A DNA stretch of 13,822 nucleotides from CAZYSK01 sp964649415 (GCA_964649415.1 CAZYSK010000123.1:1-13822); one strand, 5' to 3'. Shown: positions 1 to 6,738, numbered from the stretch's first letter. The notes: generated by a model from the sequence alone, not told the origin. Numbers and translations: made by a program.

Positions 1-611
1 TGATCGGACCGAACGGCGCTGGGAAGACGACTGTGATGAGGACCATCGCCGGACTATTGCCCCCTATGGACGGCGAGGTACTCTTCAAGGGTAATCGCAT
101 GAACGCCGTGCCGGCCCATACGACCACAAAGATGGGCATTAGCTACATCTCGGAGAATCTCAACCTGTTCGTGGATATGTCTGTGCGAGAAAACCTGCTC
201 ATGGGGGCGTATATCGTCAGGGATCGGGATCAACAGTTGGAGACGCTGGAGTTCGTGTACAAGCTCTTCCCCCGCCTCAAGGAGCGTGAGCGCCAGTTGG
301 CCGGGACGATGAGTGGTGGCGAGCGCAAGATGCTGGCCATCGCCCGCGGGATGATGTCGAACCCCGAGCTCCTGCTGGTCGACGAACCCTCACTCGGTCT
401 GGCCCCGTATCTGGTCACGGATGTGTTTCATTCACTTCAGACGCTGCAGGAGACCGGCGTCACCATCCTGCTCGTGGAGCAGCGGGTGAACGCTACGCTG
501 GAGATCACCGACAGAGCGTACGTGCTTGAGCAGGGCAGAATCGCGCTGGAGGGGCCAAGCAGCGAATTGATGACTAACAAGCACGTCAAGAGCGCTTATC
601 TGGGAGTCTGA
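1..611 (+). CDS. livF: LivF-type branched-chain amino acid ABC transporter ATPase (5' partial)
   Basis: Cytoplasmic ATPase of a LIV-type importer; it hydrolyses ATP to drive uptake through the LivH/LivM permeases encoded next to it. The reading frame is open from base 3, so the start lies left of the window; 202 residues remain. The Walker A motif (GPNGAGKTT) begins at the second visible residue. The ABC signature MSGGERK is near residue 103, followed by Walker B LLLVDEPSLGLAP near 123-135 and the H-loop region LLVEQR. An E sits where many ABC ATPases have the Q-loop glutamine (YISENLNLF), as is common in LivF. The C-terminus matches LivF (EGPSSELM...SAYLGV). LivF rather than LivG is inferred from the short GLGLAP-type tail and the absence of the LivG extension. 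A 114-base gap precedes the next gene; it shows no convincing promoter or terminator, so one operon is likely. Confidence 0.93.
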   Translation, partial: IGPNGAGKTTVMRTIAGLLPPMDGEVLFKGNRMNAVPAHTTTKMGISYISENLNLFVDMSVRENLLMGAYIVRDRDQQLETLEFVYKLFPRLKERERQLAGTMSGGERKMLAIARGMMSNPELLLVDEPSLGLAPYLVTDVFHSLQTLQETGVTILLVEQRVNATLEITDRAYVLEQGRIALEGPSSELMTNKHVKSAYLGV

Positions 612-725
612 AGCCGGTGTATTGATATACCCGTAGAACGAGGCGCGCAACGATCAATCCAGATCAGTCTAGGTCAATCTACTCACTGGCGCAGTGTACC
701 AATGCACCACAAGGAGAGGGAGACT

Positions 726-1769
726 ATGCAATCCAGGACTTCACCCATCAATTTGCTTCGGAAGGCATTTACCACGAAATTGCCTGCCACGATCGTGCTG
801 TTGGGCACCTTGGCGCTGTCCATCGTGGTTGGCGCAGTGGGCGGGCTGGCGCAGATCGTCAACAGCATCGTCACCGGCGGCATGTGGGCGCTGATGGGCG
901 TCGGTTTGGCGCTGGTCTTTGGCGTGATGAACGTTCCCCAGTTTGCCCACGGCGAGTCGTTTATGGTCGGGGCCTACGTATCCTATTTCGTGTTCACTCC
1001 CATACATAAAAGCCTTCAGGTCAACCCCAACGCATTTCTGGCGTCCGTTGCTCCCCTCTTGGCTATCATCGCAGCAGGCATAGCTGGGTTTGTCTTGGGT
1101 GTGTTCCTTGAGAAAACCCTTTTCTACCCCCTGCGGCTGATGAGTAAGGCTGGGGAGTGGGTGATGAACGCCTTCCTGCTGACAGTGGGCATTTCGTTCA
1201 TGCTGACCAACGGCACCACGCTAGTCCTGGGCGCCAACTTCCGGGGTGTCCCGCGTTACTGGGACGCAGACCCCCTGACAATCCTGGGGGCACCGATCTC
1301 CGTGGACCGCGCCATGGCCTTCATGATCGCCACCGTGTCTATCGGCGCTCTGTGGTTCTTCCTACGCCGGACGCGCACCGGTCGAGCGATCCGAGCGGCT
1401 TCGCAAGATGAGATCGGGGCCCAGATGATGGGCATCAACCTTAACTTCATCTACCCGCTGACCTTTGGTCTGGCGACGTCCTTAGCGGCTATCGCAGGGG
1501 CCAGCTTGTTATTCCTGTTCCAAGCCTATCCGACGGTGGGGCTCAACCCGCTCTACCTGGCGTGGTACGTAGTGATGATGACGGGGTTGGGAAACGTGGC
1601 CGGCGCTATCGTAGGCGGGTTCGTGGTGGGAATCCTGCAGACGGCGACGCAGCAGTTCGCGGGGGTCGTGTGGGCCGACGTAATTCCCACCGTGGTGATG
1701 ATCACGGTGTTGCTCGTCGTTCCCTCGGGCATCTTTGGCTCCGAGGTCAAGGGCATCTCCGAGCGCTAG
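726..1769 (+). CDS. livH: LivH-type branched-chain amino acid ABC transporter permease
   Basis: Inner-membrane permease that pairs with LivM to form the translocation channel of a LIV-type importer. The product is 347 residues and mostly hydrophobic, consistent with the usual 8-9 helices. The family motif GLALVFGVMNVPQFAHGE lies near residues 63-80. The cytoplasmic coupling loop RTRTGRAIRAASQDEIGAQMMG lies near 220-240, and the C-terminal glycine-rich stretch TGLGNVAGAIVGG matches LivH. The start at 726 is preferred over an in-frame ATG at 702 because AAGGAG (711-716) and GGGAG precede it at suitable distance, while 702 has no ribosome site. The gene sits between the LivF ATPase and LivM, 27 bases before LivM. 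The substrate may be a branched-chain amino acid, another amino acid, an amide or urea; sequence alone does not decide. Confidence 0.93.
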   Translation: MQSRTSPINLLRKAFTTKLPATIVLLGTLALSIVVGAVGGLAQIVNSIVTGGMWALMGVGLALVFGVMNVPQFAHGESFMVGAYVSYFVFTPIHKSLQVNPNAFLASVAPLLAIIAAGIAGFVLGVFLEKTLFYPLRLMSKAGEWVMNAFLLTVGISFMLTNGTTLVLGANFRGVPRYWDADPLTILGAPISVDRAMAFMIATVSIGALWFFLRRTRTGRAIRAASQDEIGAQMMGINLNFIYPLTFGLATSLAAIAGASLLFLFQAYPTVGLNPLYLAWYVVMMTGLGNVAGAIVGGFVVGILQTATQQFAGVVWADVIPTVVMITVLLVVPSGIFGSEVKGISER

Positions 1770-1796
1770 TCGGAGCAATGGATTAGGAGTGTAACT

Positions 1797-2852
1797 ATGA
1801 CGTCAATAGGTATAGCGCAAGAGAAAGACACGGATCGATGGGCAGTGATCGTCTCCGGCTTGAACGCCATCGGCTTCTCCCCATTGGGCGCGGCGTTGCT
1901 GATCATCGCGGCCATCTTGCCTGTGGTCCCCCCCTTCAATCAAGAGCACATGGTGCGATGGCTTATCATGGGGGCATTCCTCGCCGCGCAGGCGGTAGCC
2001 TTCGACTTCACGTCTGGCTACATCAACGTGGTGAACTTTGGCTTCGCTGCGTTCCTGGGTGTCGGCGCATACACCTCTGCCATTCTGGCCAATGAGATGC
2101 CGTTCTTGATCGTGCAGCCGGGGCTCTCCCCCTGGATCGGCATATGGGCGGGAGCATGCCTGGCCGGCCTGTTGGGGCTTGGACTGGGATGGTTGACGCT
2201 GAGATTGCGCGGTATCTTCGCGGCCGTAATGGCCTGGTTCGTGGGGATTGCGTTGATGGGGTTGATGCGCAACCTGACCCCCCTGACCCGCGGCTCGATG
2301 GGGCTGCATCCGCCCACGTTCCTGGAAACGACGAACAATCTACCTTACTACTACATCATCTTGGTGATGATGGTGGTGATCTACGTCACGCTGCGGCTGG
2401 TGACTCGCTCCCATTTCGGGTTGGCCTTCAAGGCGATCGGACAGAACATTGACGCCGCGCGGGCCTCGGGGATCAACCCGACATACTATCGGGTGTTCAA
2501 CTTCGCGCTGTCTTGCTTCTTCGCCGGCTGGCTCGGTGGCTTCTACGCACACTACTATGCGTCTCTGACGCCACGGTCGGTTATGCACACCGCGAAGACG
2601 ACCGAGGTGCTGGCCATCGCCTACATCGGTGGGCGCGGCAGCATGTGGGGGGGGATGGTCATCGCCTTCCCATTCGTCTTCTTCATCGAGTACCTTCGGT
2701 CGAACCTGACGGAGATGCCAGGTCTTCACATGGTGATCTACGGTGCGCTGATGATTCTGCTGATGATTCTCTATCCCACAGGCTTGGCAGGACTGTATTC
2801 CTCGATCGCCAAGAAAGTGAAAGCGCTACTGGGAAAGAAGCATAAATCCTAA
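1797..2852 (+). CDS. livM: LivM-type branched-chain amino acid ABC transporter permease
   Basis: Second permease of the LIV-type importer, 351 residues, with about nine predicted hydrophobic segments. The LivM hallmark DFTSGYINVVNFGFAAFLG is near residues 70-88. The coupling loop RSHFGLAFKAIGQNIDAARASGIN is near 202-225, followed by a long helix region FAGWLGGFYAHYY and the C-terminal glycine-rich segment IGGRGSMWGGM. The ATG at 1797 is preceded by TTAGGAG at 1783-1789, a good Shine-Dalgarno site. The N-terminus carries a hydrophilic extension of about 30 residues before the first helix. This is the last plus-strand gene; the minus-strand hydrogenase operon converges on it. No strong terminator follows, only weak inverted repeats such as GAAGC-CAA-GCTTC near 2865-2877. 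Confidence 0.92.
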   Translation: MTSIGIAQEKDTDRWAVIVSGLNAIGFSPLGAALLIIAAILPVVPPFNQEHMVRWLIMGAFLAAQAVAFDFTSGYINVVNFGFAAFLGVGAYTSAILANEMPFLIVQPGLSPWIGIWAGACLAGLLGLGLGWLTLRLRGIFAAVMAWFVGIALMGLMRNLTPLTRGSMGLHPPTFLETTNNLPYYYIILVMMVVIYVTLRLVTRSHFGLAFKAIGQNIDAARASGINPTYYRVFNFALSCFFAGWLGGFYAHYYASLTPRSVMHTAKTTEVLAIAYIGGRGSMWGGMVIAFPFVFFIEYLRSNLTEMPGLHMVIYGALMILLMILYPTGLAGLYSSIAKKVKALLGKKHKS

Positions 2853-2935
2853 CCGCTGGATTAGGAAGCCAAGCTTCTGGGAAGCGGAGAGCAAGAGGTG
2901 ACCTCAGGATCCTGGTTTGACAGTCCAGAGCATAC

Positions 2936-2994
2936 GTAGCAGGGTTGGAACTCATAACCTGGAGGTCCCAGGTTCGAATCCTGGCCCCGCTACC
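2936..2994 (+). pseudogene. Decayed tRNA-Met-like sequence lacking the D arm (CAT anticodon)
   Basis: The right part is tRNA-like: an anticodon loop with CAT at 2953-2955, the variable region AGGTC, a perfect T arm (CCAGG, TTCGAAT loop, CCTGG at 2968-2984) and an acceptor strand CCCCGCT with discriminator A. The 5' side GTAGCAGGG (2936-2944) pairs with the 3' acceptor region at 8 of 9 positions (one A-C mismatch), as if it were the original 5' acceptor. Between them the D arm is missing and the anticodon stem pairs badly, leaving about 54 bases instead of 72-77. Encoded CCA is incomplete (CCT). It is probably a non-functional tRNA-Met remnant. Alternatives are an attachment-site copy of a tRNA 3' end left by an integrated element, or an unusual tRNA. 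It lies seven bases from the end of the minus-strand operon. Confidence 0.6.
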
Positions 2995-3000
2995 TGAGCA

Positions 3001-3504
3001 TTACTCTAGATCGTCAGGCCAGTGCATTTGAGGAGGTCTGGCGATCTTTGGTTTCTGGAGCCCCGTTTGATCGTCCGGCTTGCCATGCGGCACATCGTCG
3101 TTTGAGGCTTCGTCTGGATTCTGTCCTGTACTGGTTCCTCGTTCGACCTCGACCCGAGTCAGGGTGTCACGCCGGGCTGTGGCGGGTACGAACTCGTTGA
3201 CCAATGTGATGGCACCGTGTCGGCAACTGTCCTCGCATTGTCCGCAATAGGCGCATCGATCGTGATGGTGAATCAGCCGGAACTGCTCGCGGCTTTCACG
3301 CTTCAATTCCAGCGCCAAGGCCGGGCAATCGCGCGCGCACAGTCCGCAACCTACGCACAATTCCGGTCGGACGACCACCTTGCCCCGGAAGTAGGCAGGT
3401 AGCTCGAGTGGGGCGAAGGGGAAGTGCACCGTGACCCGCTTGCCGAACAGTGTACGCGCCAATTCCGGCAGCAGGTGGGCCAACGATTTGACAAGGCGAG
3501 ACAC
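3001..3504 (-). CDS. NuoI/MbhN-type 2x[4Fe-4S] ferredoxin subunit of group 4 hydrogenase
   Basis: Electron-transfer subunit predicted to sit between the electron donor (probably ferredoxin) and the hydrogenase small subunit, on the cytoplasmic face of the complex. Two classical cluster motifs are visible: Cys50, 53, 56 and 60 (CVGCGLCARDC) and Cys84, 87, 90 and 94 (CAYCGQCEDSC). The second has R where a proline often follows the last cysteine. The product is 167 residues. The last 65 or so form a hydrophilic, proline- and aspartate-containing tail with no motif I recognise, longer than is usual after the second cluster. The start is GTG at 3504, three bases after the NuoH-type stop, with GGGAG about nine bases upstream. 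It is the last gene of the minus-strand run. Confidence 0.9.
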   Translation of the reverse strand: MSRLVKSLAHLLPELARTLFGKRVTVHFPFAPLELPAYFRGKVVVRPELCVGCGLCARDCPALALELKRESREQFRLIHHHDRCAYCGQCEDSCRHGAITLVNEFVPATARRDTLTRVEVERGTSTGQNPDEASNDDVPHGKPDDQTGLQKPKIARPPQMHWPDDLE

Positions 3505-3507
3505 CGA

Positions 3508-4443
3508 CTAAACTCCCATCAGGATCACAATCAACGTCTGCACCAGGGCCAGCGGTGCCAGCCCGCGCCAGCCCAGGATGGCCAGTTGGTCAATGCGCAG
3601 TCGGGCGTACAGGACCCCCGTGACCGAGAGTGCCAGCAGGATGAGTAGGGCCTTCACACCAAAGATCAACGCGGCAGGGACGGCGAATGGGGTGAGGCTA
3701 CCACCCAGGAAGACATTGACCAGCAGAAAGATGCTGACCACGGTCTTCATGTCGAGCGAGAGATTCCACAGCGCCAGCTTGCGTCCACTGAACTCGGTCA
3801 GCGGACCGGCGCCAATCTCCGACTTGGCCTTGGGTATATCGAAGGGGGAACGCTTCAGCTTGCCGATTAGTCCAACGAAGGCTAGTAAGAAGCCGACCGG
3901 TTGCACGACTATCATCCATACCGTCTGCGACTGCTGAGCCGCAATCCGCGAGATGGACCAGGAGCCACAGAGAATGGCCGGGCCGCCGAGCGCCATCAGG
4001 AAGGGGACCTCGTAGGCAAAGTACTGCAGCAGTGCGCGACTGCCGCCGACGACGCTAAAGACGCTCGCGGAGAGCCATCCGGCCAGGAAGTAGGCCAGCG
4101 CTGGCAGGCTGAGCAAGAATAGTGCTACGATCAGATCTCCCTCGAACACGCTGGTTGCATGGTTGTTGATAGGGATGACCAGCGCGGCGGTCAGCACCGC
4201 CGCCAATGACACCATTGGCAGTGCCGCGCAGGCTCGCTGGTGAGCGCCAGCGGGCAGCACGTCCTCCTTGGCCATGAGCTTGATGAAATCGGCCAGCGGC
4301 TGAAACCAAGGCGGCCCGATGCGTCCCTGCAGGCGCGCCGCCACTTGCCGATCGATCCATTGGAAGACCAGCGCACAGAAGAAGAGAAACCCAAAGCCTG
4401 GGAAGACCAGCAGTGTGAATAGAGCGGACAGCACGTCTCCCAT
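3508..4443 (-). CDS. NuoH/MbhM-type membrane subunit of group 4 hydrogenase
   Basis: Integral membrane subunit that anchors the hydrogenase peripheral arm and links electron transfer to ion movement; homologous to complex I NuoH/ND1. The product is 311 residues with about eight hydrophobic segments. The family hallmark DRQVAARLQGRIGPP and following FQPLADFIKLMAKED spans residues 31-61. The conserved acidic cytoplasmic loop SPFDIPKAKSEIGAGPLTEFSG spans 199-220. The ATG at 4443 is chosen over in-frame TTG 4476 because it places the first helix at the N-terminus and follows a purine-rich GGGGGTTGGAA stretch; the upstream start would overlap the large-subunit gene and add an uncharacteristic leader. 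It begins 13 bases after the large-subunit stop, suggesting coordinated translation. Confidence 0.92.
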   Translation of the reverse strand: MGDVLSALFTLLVFPGFGFLFFCALVFQWIDRQVAARLQGRIGPPWFQPLADFIKLMAKEDVLPAGAHQRACAALPMVSLAAVLTAALVIPINNHATSVFEGDLIVALFLLSLPALAYFLAGWLSASVFSVVGGSRALLQYFAYEVPFLMALGGPAILCGSWSISRIAAQQSQTVWMIVVQPVGFLLAFVGLIGKLKRSPFDIPKAKSEIGAGPLTEFSGRKLALWNLSLDMKTVVSIFLLVNVFLGGSLTPFAVPAALIFGVKALLILLALSVTGVLYARLRIDQLAILGWRGLAPLALVQTLIVILMGV

Positions 4444-4456
4444 ATTTCCAACCCCC

Positions 4457-5539
4457 TTAGCGATCAGCACAGGCAATACACAGGTCTACGCCGGACAGTA
4501 CCGTGGGCACATCGGCGGTATTGACGCCCCGCAGTTGGTCAGGCAGGGTGATCAACGTGGTCAGCGTGGGCGTACGTATCTTGATCCGCGCCGGCCGGTC
4601 GCTGCCATCGCTGCGGATGTAGTAGATCAACTCACCGCGCGGCGCCTCGCAGCGGCTGACCACCTCTCCAGGAGGTACGCGCCGCGCTGCGCGCACCGAC
4701 AATGGTCCGCCGGGCAGTCCCCTCAGCAGTTGGCGGCATATGCGCAGACTTTCGACGACTTCCAGCGTGCGCACCATCGTACGTGCCCATACGTCTCCCT
4801 CTTCGGCGGTGATGACCCGGAAGTCGAGTCCGGCGTAGGCGGCGTAAGGTGCGTCACGCCGCAGGTCTACGTCCACGCCTGATGCGCGCGCCACGGGGCC
4901 GACCACGCAGTAGCGCCGCACCTGTTCTGCCGATAGGTGACCTACGCCGCGCGTGCGGACCTGGAATGTGCGTTCGTGTTCGATCACTCCCAGGAAAGTC
5001 TCGATCTGCTGTTCCAGCTCATCGAGCCGCGTCAGAATCGATTGCACGCGCTCCTGATCCAGGTCAATACGAACGCCGCCGATGACGTTGACGGCGTGTG
5101 CCACACGCCCGCCGGATAGCTCCTCCATAATGTCCAGCACGATCTCGCGGTCGCGCCAGGCGTACATGAAGATGGTAGTGAAGCCAATGTGCTCGGCCAG
5201 CACGCCCAGCCAGAGCAGATGGCTGTGGATGCGCTCCAGTTCGCACAATAGGGTGCGCAGGCAGAGCGCCCGGGGAGGTATCTCCAGTCCCAGCAGTGCC
5301 TCAACCCCCTGGCAATAGGCGGTAGTGTGGATATGCGAGCAGATGCCGCAGACGCGCTCCACGACATGGACGTTCTGTATGTAGTTGCGGTTCTGGAAAA
5401 TGCGTTCCAGCCCCCGGTGGACGTAGCCGATGCGCAACGCACCCTCGACGATGCGTTCGCCCTCGACGGTGAGCAGGAATGAGAGCGGTTCCTTGAGCGC
5501 CGGGTGTTGCGGGCCGATGGGAATCGTCATACGGTTCAT
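4457..5539 (-). CDS. Group 4 [NiFe]-hydrogenase large subunit (NuoD/MbhL type)
   Basis: Catalytic subunit holding the Ni-Fe centre, predicted to reduce protons or oxidise H2. The N-terminus IPIGPQHPALKEP is typical of group 4 hydrogenase and NuoD large subunits. The first ligand motif ERVCGICSHIHT has Cys64 and Cys67; the second, DLCIACADR, has Cys354 and Cys357. All four metal-binding cysteines are therefore present, unlike complex I NuoD, which argues for a true hydrogenase. The 360-residue protein ends two residues after the last cysteine-containing motif, with no C-terminal extension, so no maturation endopeptidase cut seems needed. The usual DPC is DLC here. The start at 5539 has CCGGAGG 6-12 bases upstream and heads a recognised N-terminus; an open upstream frame to 5716 overlaps the NuoC gene and is a shadow. 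The start region is part of a 35-bp duplication. Confidence 0.92.
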   Translation of the reverse strand: MNRMTIPIGPQHPALKEPLSFLLTVEGERIVEGALRIGYVHRGLERIFQNRNYIQNVHVVERVCGICSHIHTTAYCQGVEALLGLEIPPRALCLRTLLCELERIHSHLLWLGVLAEHIGFTTIFMYAWRDREIVLDIMEELSGGRVAHAVNVIGGVRIDLDQERVQSILTRLDELEQQIETFLGVIEHERTFQVRTRGVGHLSAEQVRRYCVVGPVARASGVDVDLRRDAPYAAYAGLDFRVITAEEGDVWARTMVRTLEVVESLRICRQLLRGLPGGPLSVRAARRVPPGEVVSRCEAPRGELIYYIRSDGSDRPARIKIRTPTLTTLITLPDQLRGVNTADVPTVLSGVDLCIACADR

Positions 5540-5553
5540 GGCTGTTCCTCCGG
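5519..5553. repeat. 35-bp direct repeat, copy at the large-subunit start
   Basis: This copy is identical over 35 bases to the one at 5614-5648, with a period of 95 bases. On the minus strand it carries the ribosome site CCGGAGG, the ATG at 5539 and the first codons (MNRMTIP) of the hydrogenase large subunit. Confidence 0.95.
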
Positions 5554-5634
5554 TGGAGAACGGAGGGCCGGCGCGGATTGCTCCAATCCGTCGATGCCGG
5601 CGGTCCGTCGCGCGGGAATCGTCATACGGTTCAT
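5536..5634 (-). other. Chimeric 32-codon mini-ORF made by the NuoC/NuoD junction duplication
   Basis: The ATG at 5634 lies in the upstream repeat copy and has exactly the same ribosome site and first seven codons (MNRMTIP) as the true large subunit. It then runs through the 60-base spacer and ends PPEEQP followed by TGA at 5538-5536. That end copies the C-terminus of the NuoC-type protein (PEEQP). Its start overlaps the NuoC-type stop (ATGA) and its stop overlaps the large-subunit ATG (ATGA). It could therefore be translated as a 32-residue peptide and pass ribosomes on to the large subunit. No function is apparent in the middle (about residues 8-27), which is arginine- and alanine-rich. Seen directly in sequence; translation is inference. 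Confidence 0.55.
5561..5607. repeat. Imperfect nested palindrome between the two junction repeats
   Basis: The inner hairpin has a perfect 7-bp stem CGGATTG / CAATCCG (5574-5580 and 5584-5590) around a CTC loop. The outer arms CGGAGGGCCGGC (5561-5572) and GCCGGCGGTCCG (5596-5607) pair at 10 of 12 positions. It fills most of the 60-base spacer between the two 35-bp copies. It could be a small inserted palindromic element or a hairpin in the operon mRNA. Confidence 0.6.
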
Positions 5635-5648
5635 GGCTGTTCCTCCGG
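5614..5648. repeat. 35-bp direct repeat, copy at the NuoC-type gene end
   Basis: Second copy, identical to 5519-5553. It spans the last codons and stop of the NuoC-type gene (PEEQP, TGA at 5633-5631) and the start of the mini-ORF at 5634. This is probably the original gene junction or its duplicate; the sequence alone does not show which copy came first. Confidence 0.95.
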
Positions 5649-6065
5649 GCGTCGCATTGGGGGCTCGCTTTCCCAGTCGTCGGGCAACAGCAGCGCGTGC
5701 AGGTTGGGATGTCCATCGAAGACGACGCCCAGCATCTCGCTCACCTCGCGCTCGTAGAAGGCGGCGCCGGGGACCAGATCGGTCAGTGTGGCGATGTGCG
5801 GCGACTCTCGCGGCAGCGACGTGCGCAACGTGAGACCGCTGTTGTCCCAGAAGTGGTAGAGTAACTCGATCTCGTCGCCGGTATCCTGTCCGGTGATGGT
5901 GGAGAGATGGTATAGATCGAAGTGTTCTATCAACAGAGCTACCGCCGCGTGCACGCAGTTCGGCGGAAGAGCAACGAACGTGTCGGCGATGGGCACCGCT
6001 CGCGACTCAATGCTTCGGTCGGGACAGGTCTGGCGTAGGGCTGTCACCACAGCGTGGATGTCCAT
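5631..6065 (-). CDS. NuoC/MbhK-type (30-kDa) subunit of group 4 hydrogenase
   Basis: Peripheral-arm subunit packed against the large subunit; structural rather than catalytic in known homologues. The product is 144 residues, close to stand-alone group 4 versions. The C-terminal signature is clear: LVPGAAFYEREVSEMLG at about 97-113, then GHPNLHALLLPDDW at 118-131. The N-terminal half has the expected alpha/beta pattern with YHLSTITGQD in place of the common L..V.avD segment. The start ATG at 6065 follows a short CAGGG, six bases after the stop of the 32-residue ORF upstream. The end sits inside a 35-bp duplicated junction with the large-subunit gene. NuoC and NuoD are separate here, not fused. 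Confidence 0.9.
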   Translation of the reverse strand: MDIHAVVTALRQTCPDRSIESRAVPIADTFVALPPNCVHAAVALLIEHFDLYHLSTITGQDTGDEIELLYHFWDNSGLTLRTSLPRESPHIATLTDLVPGAAFYEREVSEMLGVVFDGHPNLHALLLPDDWESEPPMRRPEEQP

Positions 6066-6071
6066 CCCTGT

Positions 6072-6170
6072 TTACCCTGCCCCGCTCTGCAAGAGCGCCA
6101 CGATCACCATGACCAGCAGGACCAACAAGGTGATCTGAACAACCAGCCGGTTAGCAATTTGATGTCGCAT
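6072..6170 (-). CDS. Putative 32-residue single-helix membrane protein
   Basis: A short ORF between the NuoB-type and NuoC-type genes. The ATG at 6170 is preceded by AGAGGGGG about five bases upstream, one of the better ribosome sites in the operon. The product starts MRHQIANR, then has an uninterrupted hydrophobic helix of about 17-18 residues (ITLLVLLVMVIVALL at its core) and a short QSGAG end. The positive N-terminus suggests the N-terminal side faces the cytoplasm. It stops six bases before the NuoC-type start. I recognise no family. It may be a small structural subunit of the membrane arm, as many small one-helix subunits accompany complex I-like enzymes, but that is inference; it could also be a chance ORF. 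Confidence 0.5.
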   Translation of the reverse strand: MRHQIANRLVVQITLLVLLVMVIVALLQSGAG

Positions 6171-6253
6171 GGTTTCCCCCTCTCTTGTTACGCCAGGTCA
6201 AGACGCTCGAAGTGGATCTGCCTCGGAAGTATGTCCAGTTCTATTTCTTTCAC

Positions 6254-6676
6254 TCACTCGATTTTCCCCAGCAACTGCACCAGCCCTTCGATGATGGCCT
6301 CCGGCCGGCAAGCACAGCCCGGCACGTAGATATCCACCGGCAGGACCTGGTCGATGCCACCCAGCACGTTATAGCCGTCGCGAAAGACGCCACCGGAGCA
6401 GCTACAACTGCCCACGGCCACCACCCATTTGGGAGCGGGCATCTGTTCGTAGATGCGGCGCAGCCTGTCCCGTGCTTGGCGCGTTACCGGGCCGGTGCAT
6501 AGCAGGACATCGGCATGGCGCGGCGAGGCTTCCTTCAAGATGCCCAGTCGCTCCACATCGTAGCGTGGTGTGAGCAGGTCCAGGATTTCGATGTCGCAGC
6601 CGTTGCAGCCGCCGCTGTTGAAGTGTAGCGCCCAGAGTGATTTGCGCCGCGCCCAGCGCACGATCCTATCTAGCAT
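6254..6676 (-). CDS. Group 4 [NiFe]-hydrogenase small subunit (NuoB/MbhJ type)
   Basis: Carries the [4Fe-4S] cluster next to the Ni-Fe site. The product is 140 residues with cluster ligands in the group 4 pattern: Cys24 and Cys27 (GGCNGCDIE), Cys91 in GSCSCSGG and Cys121 in PGCACRP. Extra cysteines are at 60, 93 and 123. The CxxC spacing differs from the tandem CC of complex I NuoB and matches membrane-bound hydrogenases. It lacks the large C-terminal domain of group 1 small subunits and any twin-arginine signal, so it acts in the cytoplasm. The ATG at 6676 has GGAGGAAG upstream with a rather long spacer. A frame continues past the TGA for 21 more codons to 6188. The 210 bases upstream hold a palindrome cluster. 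Confidence 0.92.
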   Translation of the reverse strand: MLDRIVRWARRKSLWALHFNSGGCNGCDIEILDLLTPRYDVERLGILKEASPRHADVLLCTGPVTRQARDRLRRIYEQMPAPKWVVAVGSCSCSGGVFRDGYNVLGGIDQVLPVDIYVPGCACRPEAIIEGLVQLLGKIE

Positions 6677-6738
6677 CTGTGATTCTTCCTCCGACGTTGT
6701 GGTGACGGCCCCTTCCTTGCGGATGGGGTGCTATCCGC

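Noticed and set aside
612..725. Promoter or regulatory element between livF and livH
   Set aside because: Only a weak palindrome (GTAT-N4-ATAC near 617-628) is visible; no convincing -35/-10 pair was found.
2865..2916. Terminator for the convergent operons (GAAGC-CAA-GCTTC and CAGGATCCTG palindromes)
   Set aside because: The stems are short and not followed by a T-tract on either strand, so a rho-independent terminator cannot be supported.
4457..5716. Longer form of the large subunit starting at 5716
   Set aside because: The extra 59 residues overlap the NuoC-type gene out of frame and show no homology pattern; the start at 5539 has the better ribosome site and the known N-terminus.
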